Below, piece after piece: positions 20,810-33,372 of a stretch of 64,000 bases of DNA. A program made the translations under genes and the position numbers. A model generated the notes under the pieces. The model saw only the letters and a program-made list of their open reading frames with translations, was not told the DNA's origin and made no database searches. The stretch is from contig JABCPU010000355.1 in the NCBI GenBank assembly GCA_016800925.1, positions 1-64,000 of the forward strand, given 5' to 3'. Numbering within the stretch: the stretch's first letter is position 1; each line of letters opens with the position of its first letter. The DNA is from Suillus spraguei. Taxonomy: Eukaryota; Basidiomycota; Agaricomycetes; Boletales; Suillaceae.

Positions 20810-21928
20810 TCACAGGTGTGCGAGGAAGAACTCCACGGTACCCTTGAACGCGCCCTCCTTCCCTGCTTTGATCAGAGGATCACTCATATCCCCACGTACA
20901 GCAAATCCATGTGTGCAACCAGCGAAATACTCGCGCTTGTACCCTGGGGCGAATTTCCCATCTGCAAAGATTTCATCGGCCTTTTGTTGGGCCGCGATAG
21001 GGAACATCTGATCGACTTCGCAGGAGTTGATCAGGAGAGGCGCCTGTGATTTGGAAAAGTACGCCTAGAAATAATGAGTTCAGAGGGGGGAACGCTATGC
21101 CTGACAGTACGCGTTACCTCGAGGTCTTCGGGAACCGTCAAGAGCGATGGGTGAGCGACGACGGAGCACTGGATGACGTTGTCGAATGCAAGGTCAAAAG
21201 TGTAACGACCTGATAGGCATCGTCAAGTAAGGGAAGAGAATAGGCGAGTGGAGGAACATACCGCCGAAGCAGTAGCCAGTTGCACCAAACTTGGTGACGC
21301 CTTCCGCTTTGAGGGCGGCGATAACCTTATCGAGGGGTGGGCGGGTCTGTTCGGCGCCGTGCTTTGGGAGCCATTCCATGAAATTAAACGAGGGAGACTA
21401 CGAGTGGGATCAGGGTTTGCGATGCAAACGAAATCACACATGACTAACATTCATGATATCAGGAGCAAGAGAATCGCCGTTCAAGTAGTCTATTGCAACG
21501 ACCTACATGATACGGTCAGTGTCGCGTCCGTGTATATTATTGGATGCAAACCTTGAAGCCGTTTTTTGCAAAGTCGTCTGCGAGAAGCTGGTGTGGGATT
21601 CCTTGTCAGTCCAAGTTGGAGGAGCGATATACGAATGACATACCTTGTTATTGATGAGCTCAATACCGAAGACATCGGGTAGGAAGAGGATGACTTTGTC
21701 CTTGGGATAGTCGACAGTAGGTGTGGCAATATAGCAATTGACACCGGCAATGGTCTCAAGTTTGCCTGATGACGAGACTGATGAGAAAGTAGGACGTGGC
21801 AGATTGGAAAATGTCTTACCCGCAGGGTTACCCTCATGGCGTACGCCTGTTGATCAGCAATCAGTTGATGACGATCGTCGTTGATAGGATATAAACGCAC
21901 CTTGGATGCAGTGTTTGCAGAAACTCAT
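20810..21928 (-). CDS. Dienelactone hydrolase family protein, copy 4
   Basis: Fully worked exon model on the minus strand: 21901-21928, 21820-21846, 21644-21765, 21552-21587, 21449-21502, 21262-21397, 21118-21209, 20810-21064. These sum to 750 bases, 249 residues, with consistent phases and no stop. The core has VILFLPDVFGIELINNK, VVAIDYLNGD and the nucleophile elbow GATGYCFGG; the catalytic Asp is in NSCEVDQMFP and the His in GCTHGFAVRGD. Most upstream member of the tandem group and transcribed towards copy 3. The role is likely ester or lactone hydrolysis in the cytosol. Confidence 0.9.
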
Positions 21929-23000
21929 ATCTGGATGTGGTTTGAGGGCTTGAGAGGATTCTGATATCGATTGGGATTTATATAAGGCTCCTGATGAAAA
22001 GGTGTCCACGGTTGCAAGCTCAAATCATGATTGGCACATATTAACAGATGTGACGCAGATGTATGACGTGATGCGCATGTTATATTAATATTCTTGGGGA
22101 CACGCAATACGAGCGGCGTCCAGGTTCGGTGAGCACAATTCGGACCTGCTGACCCATAGCATAAGTAAGCTGTAACTTGTATGGGGTTAACAGTAAGCTG
22201 ATGTGACACAGTGATAACGCTTTGCAAATTCTTAGTACAAGACATTAGGAATTGACTGCTCTGTGTTTCTGGAAGCCTCGCCAATCTGGGTACAAGTCTG
22301 TGCAGACCTAGGTACCTGGCGCTTGGCAGAGTCAGTACTTGTAGATAATATTAACATCCTAACATCCTGACTCTTTACTACCTGCCGTCCACCTTAAAGT
22401 CTGCCAGAGTCTGCCGTGACTTGTATCCTCCATTTAGACGCCGCCGTCTGAGCTTCTCAGATAACCCTCGTGCCTCAATTTCCCATCTTCCTTCACGTTC
22501 ACATCTTCTCCCCGGAGATAGTGATCCTTTCAGCGAGATGCGACGAGGACAGAACCAGTGGGTAACTGAGGTTGTAGTAGATTGTATTTAAGAAGCTGGT
22601 ACAATGGAGCAAGATACTGAGATCGAGAAATGGCATGATGAGCATGACAGAAAAGAATCCTCGTGATATCCAGCGCCTGGCGGCAGCGGCATTATGACTG
22701 GCGGGAATATGATCATGCAGTACCCAGACCGATAATTTCAGAGAAGACTTCCTAAGCACCGCAAGAGCATTCGAAGACTGAAGCGCTGAGAAAAGTGCCG
22801 AACATAACTGTAGGGAGGGTCGGCCGCGTGACCTGTATTGATCGGTTGCAATGAGAATTTCTGAATTTCTTTTTATAGCATAACCTCCCGGCCTGAGAGC
22901 TTCTGGTCTGCACGAGTCGAACAAAGTTTGCCTAGCTCGCTGTTTCCGATTCTTGGTTTACGCTCAAAGTCAAAGACTTGACAAAATCTATCCGGGTACG
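21929..23000. other. Divergent intergenic region between hydrolase copy 4 and the Sds3-like gene
   Basis: About 1 kb with a 142-residue minus-strand frame (22499-22924) that has no recognisable domain and no splice support. It presumably contains the promoters of the two divergent genes. Nothing else can be supported. Confidence 0.5.
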
Positions 23001-24185
23001 ATGCCACCACAACCAGGAATGTTTGCCCTACCATATGCATCAACCCATAAGGCGCGCACAGACGTTATTCAGTCAGACACCATGCTCAGCTCAATTTCTT
23101 ATTCGAATATGCAGCCTCCTCAGGGTCCTAATCCTCATTATCATAACGCTCATCCAACTGCAGGTCCATCACGTGTGCAGGGTATGCCTCTACTTCTTGC
23201 CTTCTCAAGTATACGTACTAACCTCATACGAACAAAGACGATCCAAAACGAGAGAAGAAGAGAAAGGACATATCAGGCAAAGTAGGGAAAGAGATGTTAG
23301 ACCGCAGAGACGAGTATGTCATTCCCGACCACTTTTTCCCATCTCCGCTCAACTTTGTGTTAGAGGACGACACTTCACTGAAAATATCTCTGCACTCCAC
23401 AGCGCTGCAATGCAGCTCGCTTCACGCCCAGAAACCCATCCTCTTTATAATCTCCGTTTATATCCCATTTCTCTTGAACGCTCCGCCTTGCTCGCCCAAC
23501 ACGCATTCGAAGAAAAGCACAGCTTGGAATCAATACAGACCGCTTACGAGGAGGAACGTGAAAGAGTGGAGGAAGAATGGCGCAAGGGTCGTGATCGTAT
23601 ACGAGAAAGGCTCCTCGAAGGCATAGAAGAGCGCAGACGTCGTGCAAGAGAGGAAAAAGAAGGCGAGGGAACCGTAAACGGTACGTCACACACACTCTCA
23701 TCTCAATATCCTATTCACCACATCAATCAGACGCAACGCTAGACGCTCAGTCTCGGTCCCATATCACTCGGAAACTGCGAAACAAAGTAGGAACTTCTCC
23801 TCCTCCAACACCCCTTGCACTTCGAGGAGAAAACCATGTCAATGGTTCGCTTGGAAGCAACACGCCCATTACAACTGGCCCTTTTACCAACCCCCACTCG
23901 CTCTCCGTCGATGAGCTACCTTCTCCTTTCCCTTTCCCCCTCACAGCTGTCACCCTCACCAATCCGTCTTCAGGTGCCGGTGGTGTCTCCGGCGCCAATG
24001 GCTCCAGGCGTCGTACCAAAGGTGCAGGACTTCACTCAAGCATGGTCGGCGTCGGCGGCCTAGGGAAGAGTATAGCAATGCTAGGCACTAGCAAGGAAGC
24101 AGACATAGAGGCAGATTTGATGGAAATTCGGAGGGGTAGCAAACGACGTAGAGCAGCTGCCGTGTCTTCTGGGAAAGTCTCGTAG
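23001..24185 (+). CDS. Sds3-like protein (Sin3 histone deacetylase complex subunit)
   Basis: Four exons, 23001-23181, 23238-23313, 23364-23680 and 23731-24185, give 342 residues with phases in agreement. A Pro/Asn-rich N-terminus is followed by the basic KREKKRK segment and the conserved LDRRDEGRHFTENISALH. A long coiled coil comes next (RPETHPLYNLR through YEEERERVEEEWRKGRDRIR to LEGIEERRRRAREEKEG). This is the layout of the Sds3/BRMS1 family, whose coiled coil binds Sin3 and the deacetylase. The tail is Ser/Pro/Gly-rich and ends in a basic RRGSKRRRA motif likely to be a nuclear signal. The family call rests on motif reading; the intact splicing makes a working nuclear repressor subunit likely. 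Confidence 0.78.
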
Positions 24186-24305
24186 CCTTAAGCGCTTTGA
24201 TTTTGAAATTGTATCATATCTTATCATCGGAAGTCGGAAGCCGGAGATCCATTTAGCTTCCCGTTTATCCGTAAGCAGGAGCTTTTCGTGTTTCACTTTG
24301 CGCAC

Positions 24306-25417
24306 ATGAACGAGTCTGAGATCGTCCCTCCTGCTAAACGCGTGTTTCCACCGTTGTATGTATCAACAGGTGACACCCCCGCCGACAGGCTGGCATTCTT
24401 CCACGTCCTGGAAAGATTAAAGGTACAGATCGTCATCACTCCATGTACAAACCCTGCACTGATGCAGTTCTGAGTAGACTCAAAAGCGCACAGGATGGGT
24501 CGATAATAAGGAACATATTCATGCCATTCAAACATACCGCTAAATCACTCACACTATCTGATTTTGCAGATCCCAAATGCGGAGAGGTTCGCGATGCATA
24601 CCCTTGTCATAGCATGACGCACTCACTCTCGCATCCCCGATAGCATATCAGACCACATGTACCGCATGGCTATACTCGCTATGTGTACGTCTGACAGCAC
24701 GCTTGATGTCTCCAAGTGCGTTGCTTCCATCGTGGATGAGGTGTGGAATGAAATGTTTATGGCGATGTCTGAAGATGCGTTATGATGGCTGTCGTACATG
24801 ATCTTGCTGAAGCACAAGGTAAATCCTATGTCATGTTGCAAGGATAAGCACTGAAATCATGCAGTGGGAGACATCACGCCTCGAGAAGGTATTTCGAAAC
24901 AGGAAAAACGGCGCCTAGAAGCGGTCAGCCATCCGTACCTTGCGATACCTCGAGTTGTACCTCTGACTCGAAAATACCGCATAGGAAGCAATGCGTAATT
25001 TTGTGCATGATATGCTCCATGGTTCCCCAGCAGCATTACGAATCGAAGCCCTTTGGAAGGTAAGTCCTGCATCACTCAAGGCGGCTCAATTCAAAGCTGA
25101 TACTTAACACAGGAGTACGAGGAGGGAGAATCGAGCGAAGCAAAGTTCGTCAAAGGTCTGTTTTTGCTATTCTTACTACCGTGTTTTGATTTGTTTTTGA
25201 CGTGTCTGTAGACCTTGATAGACTGGAGATGGCGCTGCAAGGTATGTAGCTCCGTCAGCGTCGGGTTAAGTTATACTCATGCGCGTACGTAGCACGCGAA
25301 TATGAAACGGCACATGCACTGGATCTTCAACCGTTTTTCGATTCCAGCTTGCCTCATTTGCGTCATCCCGAGGTCAAGCGGTGGGGTGAGGATTTGGCGC
25401 GGACTCGCTTGCGCTAG
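24306..25417 (+). CDS. HD-domain 5'-deoxynucleotidase, HDDC2/YfbR type
   Basis: Ten small exons give 200 residues in perfect phase: 24306-24422, 24478-24498, 24570-24586, 24644-24715, 24775-24818, 24865-24923, 24985-25059, 25113-25155, 25212-25241, 25293-25417. Signature segments are LAFFHVLERLK, TQKRTGW, the first metal His in SISDHMYRMA, the HD pair in MMAVVHDLAEAQVGDITP, then EALWKEYEEGES, KDLDRLEMALQA and a C-terminal REYETA helix. All match the HDDC2 family, about 200 residues. The enzyme would dephosphorylate deoxynucleoside monophosphates. Two exons are only 21 and 17 bases, which is unusually small. Confidence 0.88.
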
Positions 25418-26418
25418 CTGTATTTGGTTAACACGAGGAATATCGAGCCCAGGTCCTGTTGTGACTCCGAGCTTGCTGCTTAGGTTTGCTCATATAACCT
25501 TTGGTGATAAACCAGTCCGAACACGTTCACATACTATTAATGGCAGGCAAAGACTCGGACATTGGAGCCACGAGGGGAAGCTGGCGTGGATGTCGTGCTC
25601 GATGTCACCACGCGGCTCTTTATCCCTGCATGTATGCTGGCCGATCATCTGTCGGGATTGATCTCGAAGCCTCAGTTGACTCTTAAAAGCTTAACAGATG
25701 CGATGGGTAGTGTGTATTGCTGTTCAAAAGCAGTCTATCTAGTTGGTGCGGAACAAGCATTGAGATAGATTATAAACCAAGCGCACAAATTCCGCGGAGC
25801 CTCCTCGTGGCCGTAAAACGTGTCAGTTTTAATCGAGTTACAGCAACTTTCATATCGATAGACTAGATTTTATTTTGTTCCCCTCACCGCTTTTGTTTAG
25901 TTGTTGAGCTGGACAAACAAAGGGGTCTCGCTTGTTACGATATCTGGGCGCACGAACAATGCCTCCCACTTTTTGAAGAACTACTTTGATCCGCTTGTTG
26001 AGTCAAAAGCCACCAAAAGGCACATTAAGTTACTCAAGTACAAACAAGAGATCTGTTGTTTTCCTGATGCTATTTTTTGCATGAATACGACATCGTAGTC
26101 TCGTCAGAAATGGAAGGGCAAGGAACCTATGCTTAAAGACCCAAGGATAAGAACTTGTATCGGTTCATGACATTAGTATGTACTTGAAAGGGGGTGAATA
26201 AAACTAAAGGAAGCTGCGGAGGCAAGAAACGGCGGGAGGGAGTTCGAGCGAGTCGTGAAGGAGATAAAAAGGGTTGGGGCGCGAAGAGAAAAGGAGACAG
26301 CTGCGCTCAGCGTGGATCGAAGTCTCGTTACGTAACAAAGTGAACGACATGCGACAGATCATGAATCATGACTTCAACAACCAATGACAAGTATGAAAGG
26401 AAAAGTGCTAACGCATAC
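25418..26418. other. Intergenic region, no gene recognised
   Basis: Several short frames in 25500-26100 look weakly coding but lack consistent splice sites or any known motif. Some may be 3' UTR of the preceding gene. Confidence 0.5.
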
Positions 26419-28201
26419 TCACAATGCCTGGGCAACATTGTGGAAAATCGACAAACCAACAACTGCAGCCAAGACCACAAGTTGTTTCCCAGATGCGAGT
26501 GCAATACTACGAGGAGCGGCACCAAGGTTCACTAAATATATAGTATAAGTTGAGTCACGTATTAGAAGAAACAAGCGGCTTACCAAGGCCAGTGGCAGTA
26601 GATTCTGCGGATGTAGCCGTTGAAGAAGTGAGGGAATAACTGCTTGAAGAACTAGTTGTGGGGCCGTTGAATGTACTGCTAGAACTGGTTTCTGGGAGAA
26701 CAGGTGACAGGGGAGGAGTAGTAGTCGTGATGATGGTAGTCAGAGCAGTCGTGACGACGGTAGTCTGAGCAGTCGTGACGACGGTACTCAGAGCAGTAGT
26801 CGTGACGGTGGTGGTTACAGTGAGAACGCTTCCTCCGCCGCTAGAAGAACTGGTTCCTGGCAGAACGATTGACGGGGGAGGAGCAGCGGTCGTGACGCTA
26901 TTTGGAGCGGGTGCACTACTGCTAGAAGAACTGGTTCCTGGCAGAACAGTTGACGAGGGGAGGAGGTCGTGAGCATGGAGCGCGTGCACTACTGCTAGGA
27001 ACGGTTGGGGGGGGAGGAGCAGCGGTCGTGACGCCATCTGGAGCACGCCCACCACTGCTAGAAGAACTGGTTACTGGCTTAACAGTTGACGTGGAAGGAG
27101 CAGCAGTCGTGACGACGCTAGTCAGAGCACTTCCTCCACTGCTAGAAGAACTGGTTCCTGACTGAACAGTTGACACAGGAGGAGCAGTAGTGGTGACGCC
27201 GCTGGTCAAAGCGCTTCCTCCACTGCTAGAAGAACTGGTTCCCGATTGAACAGTTGACGCGGAAGGACCAGTAATGGTGACGGTGGTGGTCACAGTCAGA
27301 GCACTTCCTCCACTGTTAGAAGCACTGGTTCCTGACTGAACAGTCGACGCGGGAGGAGCAGTAGTCGTGACGCCGCTGGTCAGAGCGCTTCCCCCACTGC
27401 TAGAAGAACTGGTTCCTGACTGAACAGTTGACGTGGGAGGAACAGTAATCGTGACGGTGGTGGTCACAGTCAGAGCACTTCCTCCACCGCTAGAAGAACT
27501 GGTTCCTGACTGAACGGTTGACGCGGGAGGAGTAGTAGTCGTGACGCTAGTTAGAGTGCTGTCACCACTGCTAGAAGAACTCGTTTCCGGCTGAGCAGTT
27601 GATGCGGGAGGAGCAGTAGTCGTGACGCTAGTTAGAGTGCTTTCACCACTGCCAGAAGAACTCGTTCCCGGCTGAGCAGTTGACGTGGGAGGACCAGCAG
27701 TCGTGATGGTAGTTAGACTTTCTGTGTAACAGCCTAAATATATGTTAGCGTGGCTCACACAATCGACAGAGATCTTAACACACATCCCCCGTCGCAGCAC
27801 TTGAAACGCTCGTCGGTCAGTTTTCACAATTGGGTCTGAGAAGGCGAAAGGCACGTACAGTGTAGTCGTCTGAACAGGAATACGAATCGTCGCACTAGGC
27901 TCAATGTTAATCACAGTCGAAAGGTTTGTCATGCGACCTTACACAATAGGTGCCAACAGGGGTACATATATCCGGGTAGTCAGTGCATTGCTCTAGGGCG
28001 GGTTAGCAATATGTTTCTGAGTACTTGACGCATAAATTCCTTACGATATCCGCTACCACACCCTTGTCGAGCAAAGAACTTTCCTCGCCGAACCAAGAGA
28101 GCTGATGGTAGAGACTTGGAGTGACCTGGAACTCGTAAGACTGCTGAAGCAGGGACCGCAACAGCGAAAAGAGACATGGCGATACACAACAGACGCAGCA
28201 T
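26419..28201 (-). CDS. Secreted GPI-anchored, Ser/Thr-rich mucin-like cell-surface protein
   Basis: Exons on the minus strand: 28045-28201, 27943-27992, 27859-27894, 27784-27799, 26584-27733, 26419-26531. The product has a signal peptide (MLRLLCIAMSLFAVAVPASA), then a compact Cys-rich region spread over five exon pieces (GCGSGYQQCTDYPDICTPV, CCDDSYSC, CCDGGCC). A roughly 380-residue block of imperfect tandem repeats rich in TSSSSSGG and TVTTTAPP follows. The C-terminal hydrophobic stretch LVVLAAVVGLSIF is typical of a GPI-attachment signal. Repeat units are about 84-96 bp. Within the repeat exon the frame changes near 26950-27012, where there is a run of eight G, so the sequence has a frameshift or base-call error there. 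Probably a heavily O-glycosylated wall or surface protein; no enzymatic domain. Confidence 0.8.
26620..27730 (-). repeat. Coding minisatellite of the surface protein
   Basis: Around a dozen degenerate units of roughly 84-96 bp, each containing CTGCTAGAAGAACTGGTTCC (plus strand) or a close variant, with alternating subtypes suggesting unequal exchange between units. Confidence 0.85.
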
Positions 28202-29260
28202 GGTGATGGTGGGGATTAGCGTCGGCGTGTTCGCCTAGACTCTGTTGTTCGTCCTTTTTATCAGAAAACTAGCATTAATTTTTTCAAGTCAGAGAATTCG
28301 GCAGTGACGTGATGCCGGCGCATGCCTGATCAACGTTACCCTCTGGTCGGTCGCCAAATTTTGTCCGGGTTGGATCGGTATTTCATGGCACGTTGTGTTA
28401 GAACATGGCGATACAACCTAGGACGGGGTATGCTGTACGCAAAGAGCATGAGCTCGATGAGTAGGACAACGAAGACATGTAAGTAGGACTTAATGAAGAC
28501 GATAACACATAGAAAAAGCTTCATGCCTTTCTCCGGCAAAGTTTGCGGGGTCCAACCTTTACTAAATAATGTCAGTGAATGGAAGCTGAGCCGATCTATT
28601 GTAGCGGCGAAGTGCGCTCTGACATGCTTTAAAGCTTTGTTTTTGGCATAGCTCAGGTTTGCGTTCGTAAGCACACACTTTTGGTACGGTCACAATTTGT
28701 GACCACTGCAGGTGTATCAATGCATTGCGCTTACACTTGCACTAGTTGCATTTTTTATTTCGTTGCGGCTCAACTGCATGTCGTCTATATTATTTTAGAG
28801 ATAAAATCAAGCTCGTGTTATCTTCAGAGTGCGCTACCAGTGAAGTCGTAAGCGTTCGTAAGTGTCAGTAGCCTAGTATGCGCGTAGTAGGTTAAGCGTT
28901 CATTTCAGTGGTTTTGCAGATCGGCGCTAACAGTACTACTACTAGTAGTACTCCCATGAGGTATCATTACTTATGTCGAGAAATTTACGGTGGCGCTCGG
29001 CAAAAACGACACGCGAGGACACGTGACTTCGATCTATTACCTTTTTAGGCAGGATTCCCTGACCTCGGTGGCACATGACCAGATTCGTGTGACGGCGTGA
29101 GTTCTGAGTGAAAAACAGAGCGCAAAAAGGAGCACAGCGCTCACGAATTAATGACAACGAGTGATATGATAGTTGACATTGATTAACGACAGCGAGTTGT
29201 GACTAATGTGCTAAGAGTCAGCCCAAAGTTAAAAAAATGGTTGCAGCGTCGATGGGAGTG
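28202..29260. other. Intergenic region with a dispersed-repeat fragment
   Basis: No gene is supported. The segment around 28800-28880 (ATCAAGCTCGTGTTATCTTC, then GAAGTCGTAAGCGTTCGTAAG) is similar to parts of 38335-38500, suggesting a small repeat family. Confidence 0.45.
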
Positions 29261-31751
29261 TCATTTATTGCGAGAGATGCGATCTCCTTGTGCAGCGCAT
29301 GCCTTGTTCACAGCTTTCAGGAGTTGGGTGTGGCCAAGCTCAGCCTCTGGATAAGCTGCGAGGAAGCACACCTCATTTGACTCATACCTGGAACCAAAAC
29401 AAAAGGTGAGTAATACTGGAATAGATACCAGCATAGAGACTTACTGATTGATAAATTCTAGCGCGATGGTCGCCATTTGATGGTACTTTGATGCAAACCA
29501 TCTATTTGCACCTTGGTACCACTCCCTTGGCCAATCCTTCAATGGCGTTGTGAGTCCTCAGTCCCTATCGCCAACTAGCCAGTGCTTGACGATCTCCTTC
29601 CAGGATTTATTCTTTGGGCTGGAAGTGCCATCGGAATGAGCGACTGGGATCTGAGGGATGACGAGGCCAGGTGTAGGGAGTTTCTGCTGGGAAATGGACA
29701 CTGTGGCAGGGACTTGGGTCTGTCATGATATGCTGGAGGTAGAGAGGGCCGCAGTAGGCATCGGGGTGACAAGAGGTCTGTGTGAGAGTGGCCGTTGGAC
29801 TGTGCCAACTGGCGGAGGAGTCATTGTGGAAGAGGCAGACTCAGAGACGTTAGTGAAGTGGTGGCCGGAATCAAGGTGTTGGAGGGCAATAGCTGTGGTG
29901 CAGGCGGCCTGCACTACAACACTTGTTAGGGAGCGCATGTTGTTGTGCAGGCTGTTGACATCTGCTGTAACAGATGCATGGACCATGTGAAGCTCCTCTG
30001 TGGAGGCTGGTCTGGTAAGCACATGTTCACCAGCAAGGGAGGCATCAGCATCACAGGAGATGGGGGCAAGGGCATCGCTGTAGTCAGTTTCATATGCATG
30101 TAGTTCATCAAGAATGTATTGAATGAGTGTATCATGCTGAAAATAGACATGATGAGAAAAAATAATAGCTATGTCAGTCAAGCATCAGTTGTGAGCACAG
30201 GAAACGTACATGTTCGCCATCAGCCCATCCACCCCACCAACAAACTTTTGCAAGCATCCACCATTGACCTACTGGAGCAAACATAAACCAATATTGTGCA
30301 CCTCCCCGATGAAAGCAGTGAGTAGAGAAGTTACCATGGATGCCAGCACTGGTGGTAGACTCGTTGATCCATTTTTGTATGGTATCGTGAGAGATCGGCT
30401 GTCCAGGATGCACAACACCATTTGCACTCATGGCAGGGAAGAGTCGTTTGGCCGGAGGGTGTGCCCATAATGAAATGATTCGAGCCATTTGATCCAAATC
30501 ATCGTCCAGAAGAAACTGTCGCACGCTGGCGCATCAGGACATGGATATATCTTGTAGTGATTTGCTGGTAGGATAATTTAGTCATGCACTATCAGCTCCA
30601 ATTTGATACAAGCAACTCACATCTCAAGTCCGCTTCCCACTGGCCTTTGTCTACCTTCTTTTGCCATCCTTTCCAGTTCACGAGAAAAATCTCAAAGTTC
30701 GACACACATTTACTCAGCATCAGTGTCTCATTTGCAAGGTACATCTTAAGCACGCCGTCCAAAACAGTAGTATCAAGTGAGATGTCTTTTTGTTGCAACT
30801 TGACAAGCTCAAAACACCTACAGCAAATCAGATCAGCGCAAGTACCACAAATGAGAAGGATCACACCTGGTCCATAACGTCCATCCATTTGACGCGAACG
30901 TGATTTGCTCAAGATGGTGAATGAGTTTTGTCCTTGTTTCTAAGTCTAGACAAATATCTGAAGGCTGAGCGCCATTCATCACCTTCTGAATCATTTGCAG
31001 TGCAATATCTAGTGGACATGCAGCCTGGTGCCATCGGAACACCCGATCCATGTAGTCCTTCATCATTGCCATCGAGTGAGTCCAATCTCCACCCTCCACG
31101 CTTGCTTTATGTTTGATGGACGACAGCACATCATAGATGTCTGCAGAATCAGTGGGATTTCCTTCCCAGCACTGTTTTGCCTCGTGAAAATGCCATTTAC
31201 CACGATAGGTATCACCATCACTGGAATATAGGTCAGTACACATGCACTCTAATTCATCACAATACTGATGATAACTCCCACATCTTCTTAAAGGCCGAGT
31301 GGATGCTCTCAATGGTCATTTTGCTCAAATTCTCATGAAATCCTTTCAAGGACATGTAAAGTGCCAGCGCTTTGTCAGAGCATCTGTTCAGTATATTCTC
31401 AAATGCATCTTTGAATGCAGGGTCCTCATACACGTCATTGTCGGCATGTATTTTGGCAGTTGTGACCAGTGGAACAAGTGAGTGTTCAATTATTTCATCC
31501 CCCCAAGTCTCACTGACAGTAGAACTTTCAAAGTGGCTTGCCAGCCATTCCCGTCCATGACGAACATGCCCAGCATAGTTCGTCCTCATGTTGCTCGCCT
31601 GAAGGTGAGTTTTGACACCCTATTCCTTATACCTCTGTACATCTGCCAAACCCATCTTCTCAACAGCTGATCTCTTCTTTCGCCCAGCTTTCTTGTGAAT
31701 GGTGTCTGACAGCTGTTTGGTCTCAGCGGAGTCCTTCTTCAGCCAGGTCAT
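29261..31751 (-). pseudogene. Basidiomycete tyrosine recombinase (crypton-like / DNA breaking-rejoining enzyme), decayed
   Basis: Minus strand with several introns. It runs from MTWLKKDSAETKQLSDTIHK (31751) through a core-binding domain (TNYAGHVRHGREWLASHFES; ALALYMSLKGF). The catalytic part follows: first Arg in NGWTLWTR-CFELVKLQ, a HxxR box reading HCFH, the later W in WWGGWADGEH, and the tyrosine in TLIQYILDELHAYE. The C-terminal extension (PLKDWPREWYQGANRWFASKY; LAAYPEAELGHTQLLKAVN) ends at 29261. The conserved Arg of HxxR is CAT (His), and several nearby family arginines are His, Trp, Cys or Gln, all explicable by CpG transition, so the enzyme is probably dead. The XPG-like gene lies directly upstream in the same orientation, 184 bases away. 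Confidence 0.78.
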
Positions 31752-33372
31752 GTTCTGAAGGTGCAAACCGAATGAGTGGTGTAGTATGAAGCCAGTAGTT
31801 CAAATTTTCGGGACAGAGATCATGTCAGGGGCCCCTAGCCTCTAATTTATTCAATGCTATTTCACATTTCACACCATTCAACCGGAGAACGAGCACAATT
31901 GACATGGATGATGATTAGTGTTTCTATATGACAATTTACAGACTAATATACTGCTGTGCTGCTTCTGGTGCCATGTGCTGCAGTATGACCTTTGGAACAA
32001 GCACATACATGGCAGACAACTGACCAGGAGTAGCGTTTCCCAGAGTATTACACCCTAAATGCTGGCAGTCAACCTTAATACTATAGACTTCGAGGTCGTG
32101 CCTCAATGCCATAAGAGTCGACTGAGAAACGACTTTGAACTTCGGTCGAAGGTCTGCCTGGTCTGCTGACTGCTGTGGCAACTAAAATTCAAGTTAGCGA
32201 CTGCCTACAAACACAGTGCTACTTACCTTGCATAAAGCACGCAGATAGGCACCTTCCCATACACCCCCATACATCTTCTTGATGATTGCATCATCCTCCC
32301 AGCCTAAATGCTGATGGCAAAAGTCTGCAAGACTTGTGAGATCTGGTTGGTAGAAGGAGACGTCCCAGGGCAGTGCCACTGCACCATCCCCAGCAGCCGA
32401 AAAAGACGTGAGAGCATGAACATACTTGCTGACCACTGCATGCTGAGGGAAACCATGAGGAATGTGGTCTGCGACTGCCTTGTACCTGCGCTCAAGGAAG
32501 TTGTAAGGATCAGTAGAAAGTAGGGTACGTAGATCGTCAATGAGCTCCTTAGCCTGCTCAGAGAATTCACCCGGCGTCATCGACAGGAATGCGTCAAACA
32601 TCATCTGGCCAATTTTACTGTGCAGCGCCACCTTATGCGGAATTTCAATACCACAGCCAGGCACTCCCTCATCATAATCACTGCCTGCGAGCAGGGCAAT
32701 TAGCAGCCAGTCTCCTTGGGTTAATGAGCAGCCATGTTCAAGGCCATCCTCCGTGAATACCTGGACGTTGAGATAGTCTTTGTCATTTTTCGCACCAACA
32801 AGAATCAACGGCAGCACATCAACAGAAAAATGGCAGCATACCTTCTTATGATGCACAGAGCTCCAAAGATCAAGATATCACTGTCCTCAGTCATCACAGC
32901 ATCAATGACGCCATGAACATTCATGGCAGCCAGTTCCACTTCAGCTTCACTAGGGGCCTGGTATGACACTGGTGAGATGGCGACATCGTGAGGGAGAGGG
33001 AACATACTTCAGTCCAGTGAAAGCTGAACAACTCCAGCATGCACTGGAAATTGTGAGTGAGCCAGTGGGGGCTACTTCTAACCTTGCGACCTTTGTCTGG
33101 CAAGCGCTCGAGGCCATCAAATACAAAGACTGTATGCAGTGGCAGCTTCAGTAGTGCCCGCAGTCAAAAGAACAGTGTCCGCAGCTCTGGCAACTTTCCA
33201 GCTCCTGCATGGTTGATTCGAAAGACAGAGCAGATGCTGTGCATCCACAGGCTAATAAGCATGAGTGAGTTTGACAAACATGCAAAAGAAGAGAGGTATC
33301 ATACCTAGCATCAATCCCAATCTTGAATAATTGGAGCCTGTGGTCTCCTTCGACATCTTCAGTCTTCAGCTC

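Noticed and set aside
29261..31751. Calling the tyrosine recombinase a Starship captain
   Set aside because: Captains (DUF3435/YR) are described from Pezizomycotina; the motifs here fit the separate basidiomycete recombinase group, and no cargo borders are seen.
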